A DNA stretch of 64,000 nucleotides from Nioella sp965215655 (GCF_965215655.1 NZ_OZ244111.1:2852001-2916000); one strand, 5' to 3'. Positions 1 through 9,279 are shown, counted from the stretch's first letter. Notes: generated from the sequence alone by a model not told the origin. Translations and numbers: made by a program.

Positions 1-45
1 CAAATTGACCGGAAGTGTTTTTGAATTCCGGTTGAGGAGGACGTC

Positions 46-717
46 ATGTCCACTGACAAAACTGAGATACAGCGATTTCTCCGCGATGACTCCGGCGCGG
101 TCACCGTTGACTGGGTGGTGCTGACCGGCGGGCTGGTGGGGCTCGGTCTTGCGACAACGGCGGTCATTTCCTTGGGGGTCGAATACCAGGCCGAAGAAAT
201 CGCCGACTTGTCCGGCCAGAGCATCACCGGTCTGCACCGGTGGGGGCAGAACCGGCTGGCAAACGGCTCTTTCGAAGATATCGAGGGCATGATCGCCGCC
301 GGTTGGGGGTTCTATTCGGCTGGCGCGATGAGCGGTTGGTCGCTTCTGGACGATCCGCGCGCCGAAGTGGTCTGGAGCGGCTATCACGGCGTCACGGCGA
401 CCGACGGCGGCTACATGCTCGATCTCGATGCCAGCCCGGGGAACATGAGCCTCGGACAGGTCATGACCGACGCCGTGGACGGCCAGGTCTATACCGTGTC
501 CTTCGATGCCGCCGATCCGCGCATGAACAACGGCGTGGAGGTCTACTGGGGCGGCGAACTGGTCGGCACCGCCGATCCGCAGGGCACGTCCATGAGCAGT
601 TATGAATTCGAGATCACCGGCGGGTCCGGCGACGGGTCGAACCTGCTGATGATCAGCGGCACCGGCCCCGAGGACAATGTCGGCGCCTATATCGACAATG
701 TCAGCGTCGAGAGCTGA
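46..717 (+). CDS. Pilin-like N-terminal segment fused to an extracellular domain, unknown function
   Basis: A 223-residue protein. Residues about 10-45 (DDSGAVTVDWVVLTGGLVGLGLA) look like the short Flp/TadE-type pilin leaders common in Rhodobacteraceae: a charged start, then one hydrophobic helix. The rest, from about residue 75, is acidic, rich in Gly, Asp and Ser, and has a pattern like small beta-sandwich, carbohydrate-binding-like domains (NGSFE near the domain start, YIDNVSVES at the end). The start is backed by GAGGAGG 5-11 bases upstream. I infer a membrane-anchored or secreted surface protein. The fold assignment of the C-terminal part is weak and no catalytic motif is visible. Confidence 0.75.
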   Translation: MSTDKTEIQRFLRDDSGAVTVDWVVLTGGLVGLGLATTAVISLGVEYQAEEIADLSGQSITGLHRWGQNRLANGSFEDIEGMIAAGWGFYSAGAMSGWSLLDDPRAEVVWSGYHGVTATDGGYMLDLDASPGNMSLGQVMTDAVDGQVYTVSFDAADPRMNNGVEVYWGGELVGTADPQGTSMSSYEFEITGGSGDGSNLLMISGTGPEDNVGAYIDNVSVES

Positions 718-957
718 CCCCATGAAACGAACCGTTTCCGATATGCCGCGCGATCTGCCATGTTTTGGCCCGATTTCCACAGCAAACTGGAACAATACCG
801 GATCACCCTGTTGCAGATGCGATCGGGTTGCAACGGTATGGACCGCGCCCGAGGGAACAAGAAACGCGGCCAGCAACGCCAGGTCCGGCTGTATTGTGTG
901 AGCCGGACACCTGTATCGAGTAGTACGCCCATTTCGGGCAACCAGAAGGAAAGTGTC

Positions 958-1182
958 GTGCCACAAGCAACCGACCACGAACGGAACGACCGGATCGAAG
1001 CCTCCGTCATGATGGCGGCGTTGGCCACGCTCGGCCTGCTGGTCGCCCTTGCCGTCTCGACCTCGATTTCGGACGTGTCCGGACTTCACGCCGAAGCGCC
1101 GCAGGACGGCCCCGATCCGGCGCGCCAGATTACCGGAATCGAAGAAACCGGCAGCGAAGTTCAGGGCAGCGAACTGAACTGA
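958..1182 (+). CDS. Small single-pass membrane protein, unknown
   Basis: 74 residues if started at GTG 958, which has AGAAGGA seven bases upstream. Upstream in-frame codons have no ribosome-binding site and encode an unlikely Arg/Cys-rich stretch. The protein has a charged N-terminus (QATDHERNDRIEAS), one hydrophobic helix (MMAALATLGLLVALAVSTSI) and an acidic tail. This resembles the small pilus-associated or cell-envelope proteins that often sit beside Flp-like pilin genes, and the preceding gene is pilin-like. No function can be assigned. Confidence 0.5.
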   Translation: MPQATDHERNDRIEASVMMAALATLGLLVALAVSTSISDVSGLHAEAPQDGPDPARQITGIEETGSEVQGSELN

Positions 1183-1397
1183 GCCATCCGGCAGATCACA
1201 CAACGCCCGGTTGCGATTGTTCCGAATTTCGCCTCCACCAGCGCTCTATAGGCGAATCCTGAGGCATTTTTTCCCACCCTGACGCCGCCAAACACGTTGC
1301 GAACCCCCCACCTGCAAACTAGAACATCCGATAGGGAATAGGGCGCGTGGGGCCAGACAGTCTTGGTCTGCGTGCTTCTTTGGAACAGGAGACGTCC

Positions 1398-3071
1398 ATG
1401 GCTGATGCTGCCATTTCGGGACATGACCACGAAAAGCCGGGGTTCTTCACCCGCTGGTTCATGTCCACCAACCACAAGGATATCGGTATCCTTTATCTGT
1501 TCACCGCGGGCTTCGTCGGCCTTCTGTCGGTGATCTTCACGGTCTACATGCGCATGGAGCTGATGCATCCCGGCGTTCAGTACATGTGTGCCGAAGGCGC
1601 CCGCTTCCTTGGCGGGATCGGTGCCGAAGAATGCTCCCCGAACGGTCACCTCTGGAACGTGATGATCACCTATCACGGCGTCCTGATGATGTTCTTCGTG
1701 GTGATTCCGGCGCTGTTCGGCGGTTTCGGCAACTACTTCATGCCGCTGATGATTGGCGCACCCGACATGGCGTTCCCGCGCCTGAACAACCTCAGCTACT
1801 GGATGTATGTGGCAGGTGTGTCGCTTGGCGTCGCCTCGATGCTGGCACCCGGTGGCAACGGTCAGATGGGCTCGGGTGTGGGCTGGGTGCTTTATGCGCC
1901 GCTCTCCACGCTTGAAGCGGGCACCTCGATGGACTTTGCGATCTTCGCGGTCCACGTCTCCGGTGCCTCGTCGATCCTCGGCGCGATCAACATCATCACC
2001 ACGTTCCTGAACATGCGTGCGCCGGGCATGACCCTGCACAAGACGCCCCTGTTCCCCTGGTCGATCTTCGTGACCGCATGGCTGATCCTGCTGTCTCTGC
2101 CGGTTCTCGCTGGCGCCATCACCATGCTGCTGACCGACCGCAACTTCGGCACCGGGTTCTTCAACCCGGCCGAGGGCGGTGACCCGATCCTGTATCAGCA
2201 CCTGCTGTGGTTCTTCGGCCACCCGGAAGTTTACATGATCATCGTTCCGGGCTTCGGCATCATCAGCCACGTCATCGCGACCTTCTCCAAGAAGCCGGTC
2301 TTCGGCTACCTGCCGATGGTCTACGCGATGGTCGCCATTGGCGCGCTTGGCTTCGTCGTGTGGGCACACCACATGTACACGGTCGGTATGACGCTGAACC
2401 AGCAGGCCTATTTCATGGTCGCCACGATGGTCATCGCGGTGCCGACGGGCGTGAAGATCTTCAGCTGGATCGCGACGATGTGGCAGGGCTCGATCGAGTT
2501 CAAGACGCCCATGCTGTTCGCCATCGGCTTCATCTTCATCTTCACCGTTGGCGGTGTGACCGGCATCGTGCTGTCGCAGGCGGGCCTCGACCGCGCCTAT
2601 CACGACACCTACTACGTGGTTGCCCACTTCCACTACGTGATGTCGCTTGGTGCCGTGTTCTGCATCTTCGCCGGTGTCTACTACTGGATCGGCAAGATGT
2701 CCGGCCGCCAGTATTCGGAGTTCTGGGGCAAGGTGCATTTCTGGCTGTTCTTCATCGGCGCCAACATCACCTTCTTCCCGCAGCACTTCCTTGGCGTCCA
2801 GGGCATGCCGCGCCGCTATATCGACTACCCGGAGGCTTATGCCTACTGGAACTACATCTCGTCGATCGGTGCCTTCATCTCCTTTGCCTCGTTCCTGCTG
2901 TTCATCGGCATCGTGTTCTACACGCTGATGGCAGGCCGTCGCGTCACCGAGGACAACTATTGGGGCGAATACGCGGATACGCTGGAATGGACTCTTCCCA
3001 GCCCGCCGCCGGAGCACACCTTCGAGGAGCTTCCGACCCCCGACATGTGGGACAAGCAACCGCACCACTGA
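1398..3071 (+). CDS. ctaD: Cytochrome c oxidase subunit I, aa3 type
   Basis: Catalytic subunit of the haem-copper terminal oxidase. It reduces O2 to water with electrons from cytochrome c and pumps protons across the inner membrane. The 557-residue length and twelve hydrophobic segments fit the family. Diagnostic motifs are visible: WFFGHPEVY (CuB His and the cross-linked His-Tyr pair), AHHMYTVG (CuB His), AHFHYV (haem ligands) and SKKPVFGY (K-channel Lys). I chose ATG 1398 because AGGAG lies just upstream and the protein then begins MADAAISGHDHEKPGFF, typical of alphaproteobacterial CtaD; an earlier in-frame codon at 1347 lacks such support. The other cta genes are not in this window, which is usual for a detached ctaD. 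DUF2244 follows after 4 bases. Confidence 0.97.
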   Translation: MADAAISGHDHEKPGFFTRWFMSTNHKDIGILYLFTAGFVGLLSVIFTVYMRMELMHPGVQYMCAEGARFLGGIGAEECSPNGHLWNVMITYHGVLMMFFVVIPALFGGFGNYFMPLMIGAPDMAFPRLNNLSYWMYVAGVSLGVASMLAPGGNGQMGSGVGWVLYAPLSTLEAGTSMDFAIFAVHVSGASSILGAINIITTFLNMRAPGMTLHKTPLFPWSIFVTAWLILLSLPVLAGAITMLLTDRNFGTGFFNPAEGGDPILYQHLLWFFGHPEVYMIIVPGFGIISHVIATFSKKPVFGYLPMVYAMVAIGALGFVVWAHHMYTVGMTLNQQAYFMVATMVIAVPTGVKIFSWIATMWQGSIEFKTPMLFAIGFIFIFTVGGVTGIVLSQAGLDRAYHDTYYVVAHFHYVMSLGAVFCIFAGVYYWIGKMSGRQYSEFWGKVHFWLFFIGANITFFPQHFLGVQGMPRRYIDYPEAYAYWNYISSIGAFISFASFLLFIGIVFYTLMAGRRVTEDNYWGEYADTLEWTLPSPPPEHTFEELPTPDMWDKQPHH

Positions 3072-3075
3072 TCCG

Positions 3076-3606
3076 ATGCCGGTTGACCTAACCCGATATT
3101 CAGAAAGGGCTCCGGATCATTCCGGGGCCCTTTTCAATGGCGGCGAGGGCCAGCCCCGGCTGCGCCTTGTCGCGCGTCCGCACAAATCGCTGACGCCGGG
3201 TGGTTTCGTCTGGTTCATCGGCGCAACTGCCGTGCTGCTGGCGCTGCCGCTGCTGGCGGCTTTCGGATCGCCGGTTCTCTGGGGGCTCCTGCCCTTCATC
3301 GTCGGGGCAGTCTGGGCCATCTGGTGGGGGCTGAAACGGTCCTGGCGCGACATGGACCTGCATGAGGAACTGCTGCTCTGGGACGATCATGTACGCCTGA
3401 CCCATGTGGCCCCGCGCAAACCCGATCAGCTGTGGGAGGCGAACCCCTACTGGGTGCAGGTTCGCCTGATCCCGCAAGGGGGGCGCGTACCGGACTACGT
3501 GACTCTGAAAGGCGAGGGCCGCGAGGTCGAGATCGGCGCGTTTCTGGCCGCCGAGGAACGGGTGGAACTGTATCACCTGTTGCTGCGCGAAATGCGGCCC
3601 GGTTGA
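3076..3606 (+). CDS. DUF2244 membrane protein
   Basis: A 176-residue protein with two adjacent transmembrane helices at about residues 45-85 (FVWFIGATAVLLALPLLAAF and VLWGLLPFIVGAVWAIWWGL). A cytosolic domain with short beta-strands follows (EELLLWDDHVRLTHV, VTLKGEGREVEIGAFLAAEERVELYHLL). This layout matches DUF2244, a family I know to occur beside cytochrome oxidase genes in alphaproteobacteria. The start lies 4 bases after the ctaD stop, so the two are probably co-transcribed. The function is unknown; a role with the oxidase is suggested only by position. Confidence 0.8.
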   Translation: MPVDLTRYSERAPDHSGALFNGGEGQPRLRLVARPHKSLTPGGFVWFIGATAVLLALPLLAAFGSPVLWGLLPFIVGAVWAIWWGLKRSWRDMDLHEELLLWDDHVRLTHVAPRKPDQLWEANPYWVQVRLIPQGGRVPDYVTLKGEGREVEIGAFLAAEERVELYHLLLREMRPG

Positions 3607-3902
3607 TCCGGCCCGCCCGTTAACCTGATCTTCATTCCGATCTGCCATGGTGGCCAGCGGTTAACCACATACCAAGCGTGGCTTCGTCTGCCCGCTGCCG
3701 CCAGATACGGCTCCTGACAACGGCCAAGGTGGATCACGGCAGGCTCAAGGACACGTCCGATAGACACCCCAATGCCCCGCGCCGGAACGCGGCGCCGCAT
3801 TCCATTTACCTGCCCTGAAGCGACCACGCCTCAACACAGGCGTTTCCCATGAGACCGCGTCCCCTCTGCCCGGTCCAAGCCGGTTCCGCAGCGGAATACG
3901 CA
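3607..3902. other. Intergenic region, no gene seen
   Basis: About 300 bases between the convergent ends of the DUF2244 gene and the YqeY-like gene. Short open frames exist on both strands but none has a ribosome-binding site or a recognisable protein. I see no RNA gene. Confidence 0.5.
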
Positions 3903-3903
3903 T

Positions 3904-3934
3904 GAAAAAACGGCCCTCCCATCGGGTAGGCCGT
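3904..3934 (-). terminator. Rho-independent terminator of the YqeY-like gene
   Basis: On the minus strand an 11-base-pair stem with one mismatch (ACGGCCTACCC / GGGAGGGCCGT) is followed directly by TTTTTT. It begins about 25 bases after the stop codon. Confidence 0.75.
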
Positions 3935-3958
3935 TCCATGAAAACCCTGGGCAGGTGC

Positions 3959-4417
3959 CTACCCCAGCATATCCCGCACCTTGGGGCCGACGGCCCCGAA
4001 ATCCATCTGGCCGGTATATTTGCTTTTCAGCGCGCCCATGACCTTGCCCATGTCGCGGATGCTCTCTGCGCCGGTGGACGCAATCGCATCCGCAATCGCC
4101 TTGGCCACTTCCTCATCCGACAATTGGCGCGGCAGGAATTCCTCCAGGATCACGATCTCCTCGCGTTCCTTCTCGGCCAGTTCCAGCCGCCCGCCTTCCT
4201 CATAGGCCCGCGCGCTTTCCTGGCGCTGCTTGACCATCTTGCCGAGGATCGCCAACACATCGGCCTCACCCACGCCCTCGGATTCGCCCTTGCCGCGCGC
4301 GGCAATGTCCTGATCCTTGATCGCGGCATTGATCAACCGCAGGGTCGACACCCGCGCGCTGTTCTTCTCGCGCATCGCGGCCTTCATTTCGGTCGTGATC
4401 CGTTCCCTCAGTGACAT
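3959..4417 (-). CDS. GatB/YqeY-domain protein
   Basis: A 152-residue protein starting MSLRERITTEMKAAMREKNSARVSTLRLINAAIKD, the standard beginning of the YqeY family (related to the tail domain of GatB, the glutamyl-tRNA amidotransferase subunit). Helical, charged segments follow (EILEEFLPRQLSDEEV-type and SIRDMGKVMGALK). The open frame extends far upstream antisense to carA, but only ATG 4417 has a purine-rich site (AGGGGA) and matches the family start. The gene is divergent from carA. Its role in tRNA or translation metabolism is inferred from the family; the exact function is not established. Confidence 0.88.
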   Translation of the reverse strand: MSLRERITTEMKAAMREKNSARVSTLRLINAAIKDQDIAARGKGESEGVGEADVLAILGKMVKQRQESARAYEEGGRLELAEKEREEIVILEEFLPRQLSDEEVAKAIADAIASTGAESIRDMGKVMGALKSKYTGQMDFGAVGPKVRDMLG

Positions 4418-4570
4418 AGGTCCCATCCCCTGATGATTGCAGAATCCCTGTGCAACAGTGCCCGACAATAGGCGAATGCACCCGCAGCAACAAGGCTCTC
4501 GCAGCCGCTTGACCCCACGGGGCCTTGCCCTTAGGTTGCCGCGAATTTCGCGCCAGCACCGGAGTCGCCC

Positions 4571-5725
4571 ATGACAACCCGCCCCACCGCCTGCCTCGTT
4601 CTCGCTGATGGGACCGTGTTCTATGGCCGAGGTTTCGGCGCCACCGGCCAGACCGTGGCGGAGCTCTGCTTCAACACCGCGATGACCGGCTATCAGGAGA
4701 TCATGACCGACCCCTCCTATGCGGGCCAGATCGTGACCTTCACCTTCCCCCATATCGGCAATACCGGCGTCAATCTGGAAGACGACGAAACCGCCGAACC
4801 CGTGGCCGCCGGCATGGTGGTGAAGTGGGACCCGACGGAGCCATCGAACTGGCGCTCGCAGCAGGAGCTGACCGAGTGGCTGGCCGCCAAGGGCCGCATC
4901 TGCATCGGCGGTGTCGACACCCGCCGCCTGACCCGCGCGATCCGCCAGCAGGGCGCGCCCCACGTGGCGCTGGCCCATGACCCTGACGGGAACTTCGACC
5001 TGGAGGCACTTGTTGCCGCCGCCCGTGGCTTTGCCGGGCTGGAGGGGCTGGACCTCGCCAAGGACGTGACCTGCGCGCAAAGCTACAAATGGGACGAAAA
5101 ACGGTGGGCCTGGCCCGAGGGTTACACAAAGCGCGAGGAACCCGGCTTCAAGGTCGTGGCCGTGGACTATGGCGCCAAGCGCAACATCCTGCGCTGCCTC
5201 GCCTCGGCCGGCTGCGACGTGACCGTCCTGCCCGCCACGGCAACCGCCGAGGAAGTGCTGGCCCATCAGCCCGACGGCGTGTTCCTGTCCAATGGACCCG
5301 GCGACCCGGCGGCGACCGGCATCTATGCGGTGCCGATGATCAAGGAGGTGCTGAAGGCCGACCTGCCCGTCTTCGGCATCTGTCTTGGCCACCAGATGCT
5401 GGCACTGGCGCTTGGCGCCAAGACCGTCAAGATGAACCACGGCCACCACGGGGCGAACCACCCGGTGAAGGATCTGGAAACCGGCAAGGTCGAGATCACC
5501 TCGATGAACCACGGCTTCACCGTCGACAGCCAGACCCTGCCCGCGGGCGTGAAGGAAACCCATGTCTCGCTTTTTGACGGGTCGAACTGCGGCATCCGCA
5601 TGACGGATCGGCCTGTCTTCTCGGTGCAGTACCACCCCGAGGCCAGCCCCGGCCCGCAGGACAGCTACTACCTGTTCGAACGCTTCGCCGCCGCCATGCA
5701 GGCGCGTAAAGCCGAGACGGTTTAA
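4571..5725 (+). CDS. carA: Carbamoyl-phosphate synthase small subunit
   Basis: 384 residues, the normal CarA length. CarA hydrolyses glutamine and passes ammonia to CarB for carbamoyl phosphate, feeding arginine and pyrimidine synthesis. The N-terminal domain begins ACLVLADGTVFYGRGFGATG with NTAMTGYQEIMTDPSYAGQIVTFT. The C-terminal class I glutaminase has the oxyanion stretch LSNGPGDP, the nucleophile loop FGICLGHQ with Cys, and the His-x-Glu in YHPEASPGP. It is monocistronic here, with a strong terminator 30 bases after the stop; carB is outside the window. Confidence 0.97.
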   Translation: MTTRPTACLVLADGTVFYGRGFGATGQTVAELCFNTAMTGYQEIMTDPSYAGQIVTFTFPHIGNTGVNLEDDETAEPVAAGMVVKWDPTEPSNWRSQQELTEWLAAKGRICIGGVDTRRLTRAIRQQGAPHVALAHDPDGNFDLEALVAAARGFAGLEGLDLAKDVTCAQSYKWDEKRWAWPEGYTKREEPGFKVVAVDYGAKRNILRCLASAGCDVTVLPATATAEEVLAHQPDGVFLSNGPGDPAATGIYAVPMIKEVLKADLPVFGICLGHQMLALALGAKTVKMNHGHHGANHPVKDLETGKVEITSMNHGFTVDSQTLPAGVKETHVSLFDGSNCGIRMTDRPVFSVQYHPEASPGPQDSYYLFERFAAAMQARKAETV

Positions 5726-5754
5726 CCATTTATTAGGACTTCGAGCCTCCAATG

Positions 5755-5784
5755 ATCCCCGACCCGGACAGGTCGGGGATTTTT
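5755..5784 (+). terminator. Rho-independent terminator of carA
   Basis: A perfect 10-base-pair stem (ATCCCCGACC / GGTCGGGGAT) with a six-base loop is followed by a T run. It lies only 11 bases before the next start codon, so carA and the glycosyltransferase gene are separate transcription units. Confidence 0.88.
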
Positions 5785-5795
5785 GGTGTGAGCGG

Positions 5796-7766
5796 ATGAA
5801 TAAGGCGGTTCGACAGGCGTACAGCCCTCAGGGCACGGCAAAGCTGCGTGTTGTTCCTGACGCCCGCCCTCCCCTGCGCAAGCCCCGACTGGCCCAACTG
5901 CTGTTCGACCGGGGGGCCATCACCGCCGAACAGATGCACAGGGCCCTCGTCAGCCAGCGCCACCGAGACCTGCCGATCGGGGAAATCCTCGTCACCCAGG
6001 GCGCCATTTCCGAAGCGCAGCTTCTGGACGCGCTGGCCGAGCAGAGCGGTACAAAGCTGCTGCCAGAGGATCACCCGCCCCCTGACCCGGCGCTGGCGGG
6101 GCTGCTGCCGGCGGGGCTGGCCATTCGGCTCAACGCCGTGCCCCTGCGCCGCGCGGGATCGGCACTTGTGATCATGACAAACCGCCCCGACCATGCCGAT
6201 GAGATTCGCGCCGCGCTGTCGGATCAAGACGGCCCCGTGTTGCTGGCACTGGCGAGCCGCGACCGCATGCAGGCCGCCCTGACCGGTGTCTATGGAAAAG
6301 AACTGGCCCGCATCGCCGAGGCACGCACCCCCGGGCCCTATAGCTGCCGCGACTGGGACGCGCCGCGCGCCTTTCGTCGCTGGCTCGCGGTGCTGCTGGC
6401 GGTCTGTGGCGCGCTGCTGCTGGCCCCCGGCGCGGTGGTGGCGGGGCTGTGCGCGCTTGGCGTGTTGATTGCGGCCATCAATGCGACGCTGAAATGGTTG
6501 GCCCTGCATGGCATCGACCTGCCGCCTCAGGCCCGGCAGGAGGATGACGCCCCGCCGATCCACCCGTCTTCCGCGCTGCCCGTGGTGACGATCCTGCTGC
6601 CGCTGTTCAACGAGCCCGACATCGCCGGGCACCTGATCCGCCGGGTCAGCCGGCTGGACTATCCGCGCGAACTGCTCGACGTGATCCTGCTGATCGAGGA
6701 AGAAGACGCGACCACCCGCAATGCCCTTGCCCGCGCCGATCTGCCCTTCTGGATGCGTGCCGTGATCGTGCCGCCGGGCCAGCCCCGCACGAAGCCACGG
6801 GCGATGAACTATGGCCTCAACTTCGCGCGGGGGTCCATCGTGGGCGTCTATGACGCCGAGGACGCGCCGGAGCCGGACCAGATCCGCAAGGTTGCGCAGC
6901 GGTTCCTTGAGGTGCCCCCGGATGTCGCCTGCCTGCAAGGGCAGCTCGACTACTACAACCCGCATCACAACTGGCTGAGCCGCTGTTTCACACTGGAATA
7001 TGCCACCTGGTTCCGGCTGCTTCTGCCCGGCGTGTCGCGCCTTGGCCTCTTCGTGCCCCTGGGTGGAACGACGCTTTTCTTCCGCCGGTCGTTGCTGGAG
7101 GAAATGGGCGCGTGGGACGCCCATAACGTGACCGAAGACGCCGATCTGGGCCTCAGGCTGACCCGGCAGGGCTACCGGACCGAGATCATCGAGACCACCA
7201 CCTATGAAGAGGCCAATGCCGCCGTTCTGCCATGGGTCAAGCAACGGTCCCGCTGGCTCAAGGGTTACGCGATGACCTGGGCCACCCATATGCGCGACCC
7301 GGTGCGGCTGTGGCGCGACCTGGGTGCGCGGCGGTTCATCGGGCTGCAGGCGCAGCTACTGGGGACGGTCCTGGGCTTCTCGCTGGCCCCGGTGCTGTGG
7401 ACGCTGGTGGTGAAGGTCGCAGGCCTTCCGCACCCGCTGGACGCCTACCTGACAACGCAGGGCTATCTGGGTCTCGCCTTCTTCTTCGTGGCCTGCCAGA
7501 TGCTGACCTTCTACGCCGCCTGGCGCGCCGCCGCCCTGCCGCGTCACCGCAAGCTCCGGCTCTGGATTCCGATACTGGATGTCTATTTCCTGCTGGCCTC
7601 TGCCGCCACGCTTCTGGGGCTGGCAGAGCTGCTGGTCAAACCCTTTCACTGGCGCAAGACGGCCCATGGGCGGTTTTCTCAGGGCGGGCAGGCCACCGAC
7701 CTGATGCAGGATCAGACCTTGCCGGCCTCTTCCTTCAGCCGCACCTCGAACGCCGTTGACAGGTGA
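5796..7766 (+). CDS. Membrane glycosyltransferase family 2 with N-terminal GspE/MshEN-type domain
   Basis: A 656-residue protein. Residues about 25-145 resemble the GspE/MshE N-terminal domain (LAQLLFDRGAITAEQMHRAL...GEILVTQGAISEAQLLDALAEQSG), a module that can bind cyclic di-GMP in some proteins. Two hydrophobic helices lie near 190-230. Residues about 255-500 are a processive family 2 glycosyltransferase: TILLPLFNEPD, the metal-binding DAEDAPEPDQ, TEDADLGLRL, and the QxxRW-like KQRSRWLKGY. Several C-terminal membrane helices follow. This is the layout of polysaccharide synthases such as cellulose synthase-like enzymes. The substrate is unknown. The end overlaps the convergent GntR gene by 55 bases. 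Confidence 0.85.
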   Translation: MNKAVRQAYSPQGTAKLRVVPDARPPLRKPRLAQLLFDRGAITAEQMHRALVSQRHRDLPIGEILVTQGAISEAQLLDALAEQSGTKLLPEDHPPPDPALAGLLPAGLAIRLNAVPLRRAGSALVIMTNRPDHADEIRAALSDQDGPVLLALASRDRMQAALTGVYGKELARIAEARTPGPYSCRDWDAPRAFRRWLAVLLAVCGALLLAPGAVVAGLCALGVLIAAINATLKWLALHGIDLPPQARQEDDAPPIHPSSALPVVTILLPLFNEPDIAGHLIRRVSRLDYPRELLDVILLIEEEDATTRNALARADLPFWMRAVIVPPGQPRTKPRAMNYGLNFARGSIVGVYDAEDAPEPDQIRKVAQRFLEVPPDVACLQGQLDYYNPHHNWLSRCFTLEYATWFRLLLPGVSRLGLFVPLGGTTLFFRRSLLEEMGAWDAHNVTEDADLGLRLTRQGYRTEIIETTTYEEANAAVLPWVKQRSRWLKGYAMTWATHMRDPVRLWRDLGARRFIGLQAQLLGTVLGFSLAPVLWTLVVKVAGLPHPLDAYLTTQGYLGLAFFFVACQMLTFYAAWRAAALPRHRKLRLWIPILDVYFLLASAATLLGLAELLVKPFHWRKTAHGRFSQGGQATDLMQDQTLPASSFSRTSNAVDR

Positions 7767-8353
7767 TCCTTCAGCATCCGCGCCGCGCGGTCCCCGTCGC
7801 GCTCGGCAATGGCGCGCACAATCGCGTCATGCTCCTCCAGCGCCACCGGCCCGCGCCCCTCTGCCGCCAGGGATGTGGTCGCCATCAGCGCCATGGACCG
7901 GTGCACGAGGTCAAGCTGCTGCACCAGGTACTTGTTGTGAGAGGCCAGGTGAATCTGCTTGTGAAACCGCCGATTGGCCCGGCTGAGCGCCGCCGGATCA
8001 TCCAGAAGCGCGTGGTCTGCCGCCACCATCTCCTGTAGAACCTTGATCTCTTCCGTCGCCGCATGCTGCGCCGCAAGCCGCGCTGCCAGCCCCTCCAGCT
8101 CGGCCCGCACGATATAGAGCTGCGCCATCTGGTCGTGATCGAGCGAGGCCACGATCAGGCTGCGCCCGTCCCGGCTGAGCAGACCTTGAGTTTCCAGCCG
8201 CTGCAACGCCTCGCGGATGGGGGTGCGGCTGACGCCGAACCGCTCCGCCAGCTCCGATTCCACCAGCCGCGATCCGGGCCGATAGGTGCCCTCGTCGATG
8301 GCTTTCAGGATCAGGTCATAGGCGTCTTTTTGCGGCGCTTTTGGAGTGGCCAT
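7712..8353 (-). CDS. GntR-family (FadR/FCD subfamily) transcriptional regulator
   Basis: 213 residues. The N-terminal winged helix is clear: YDLILKAIDEGTYRPGSRLVESELAERFGVSRTPIREALQRLETQGLL. The C-terminal all-helical FCD domain (residues about 80-205) carries the usual ligand and metal positions (HEQI/H-type residues in ANRRFHKQIHLASHN and LEEHDAIVRAI). FCD regulators usually sense small carboxylic acids. The target is unknown; the closest divergent gene is the HAD phosphatase at 8441. The tail overlaps the glycosyltransferase gene. Confidence 0.9.
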   Translation of the reverse strand: MATPKAPQKDAYDLILKAIDEGTYRPGSRLVESELAERFGVSRTPIREALQRLETQGLLSRDGRSLIVASLDHDQMAQLYIVRAELEGLAARLAAQHAATEEIKVLQEMVAADHALLDDPAALSRANRRFHKQIHLASHNKYLVQQLDLVHRSMALMATTSLAAEGRGPVALEEHDAIVRAIAERDGDRAARMLKDHLSTAFEVRLKEEAGKV

Positions 8354-8440
8354 TGGTTTCCCCCCGGTTTTCTGGCAAGGCTAGGACCGCCCCGGCACAA
8401 GCGCAAGCCTTTCGGGGCGCGGCAAAAAAGGACGCAGCCC

Positions 8441-9088
8441 ATGCCCCGCGCGCATTTCGAGCATGTCACAACCTGGGTCTTCGACCTCGACCATACGCTC
8501 TACCCGCCGGACATGGCGCTGTTTGACCAGATCAACGTGAAGATGACCGCCTATGTGATGGAGGCGCTCGGCGTGGACCGGGACGAGGCCGACCGCCTGC
8601 GCCACAAATACTGGCGCGACCATGGCACGACGCTGGCGGGGCTGATGGATATTCACGGGGTCGATCCCGGCCCCTATCTGCACGAGGTCCACCAGATCGA
8701 CTTTTCGGTGCTGACCCCGGACCCGGAGCTTGCCGCCCGTATCTGCGCCCTGCCCGGCCGCCGGATCATCTACACCAACGGCACCGCGCCCTATGCCGAA
8801 CAGGTGATCGACGCGCGCGGGCTGTCGGGCCTCTTCGATGCGATATATGGCGTGGAACATGCGGGCCTGCGTCCCAAACCGGAACGCCGGGCATTTGAGG
8901 CGGTGTTTACCCGCGACGGGCTCGACCCCACCCGCGCAGCGATGTTCGAGGATGACGTGCGCAACCTCGCCGCCCCGCACCAGATGGGTCTGCGCACCGT
9001 CCACGTGGCCCCGGACCCGGAACCCGCCGACCATGTCCACCACCACACCGATGACCTTGCCGGGTTCCTGTCGCGTCTGACCGGCTGA
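8441..9088 (+). CDS. HAD-family pyrimidine 5'-nucleotidase-like hydrolase
   Basis: 215 residues from ATG 8441, with AAGGA upstream. HAD motif I is WVFDLDHTLYPPD, motif II is IIYTNGTA, and motif III/IV is KPERRAFEAV...AAMFEDDVRNLAAPHQMG. The cap region (LFDQINVKMTAYVMEALGV) fits the SDT1/YjjG-like pyrimidine 5'-nucleotidases, which dephosphorylate nucleotides and related phosphates. An in-frame extension upstream to 8063 runs antisense to the GntR gene and is not part of the protein. Confidence 0.88.
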   Translation: MPRAHFEHVTTWVFDLDHTLYPPDMALFDQINVKMTAYVMEALGVDRDEADRLRHKYWRDHGTTLAGLMDIHGVDPGPYLHEVHQIDFSVLTPDPELAARICALPGRRIIYTNGTAPYAEQVIDARGLSGLFDAIYGVEHAGLRPKPERRAFEAVFTRDGLDPTRAAMFEDDVRNLAAPHQMGLRTVHVAPDPEPADHVHHHTDDLAGFLSRLTG

Positions 9089-9279
9089 CTCTGAACGGCC
9101 CTGCATCTTGGCAACATCAACTCGGGGGAGGCGCCGCCGGGGGCCGAAACGCGTCGCGCGGGTCGATGTGGCGCAGCCACGGCAAAACCGGCAGCGTCAG
9201 CCCGTCGCACTGCGTCATCCGGTCCGTTCTCGATGCCGGTTCGACACCTATCTCCCTGTGTGCGAACAGGAGATATCAC

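Noticed and set aside
1161..3068. 635-codon open frame antisense to ctaD
   Set aside because: It is His/Arg/Asp-rich, has no family pattern or ribosome-binding site, and lies over the highly conserved ctaD. It is a high-GC shadow frame; similar antisense frames over cobN, carA, xsc, the TRAP permeases and others were left out for the same reason.
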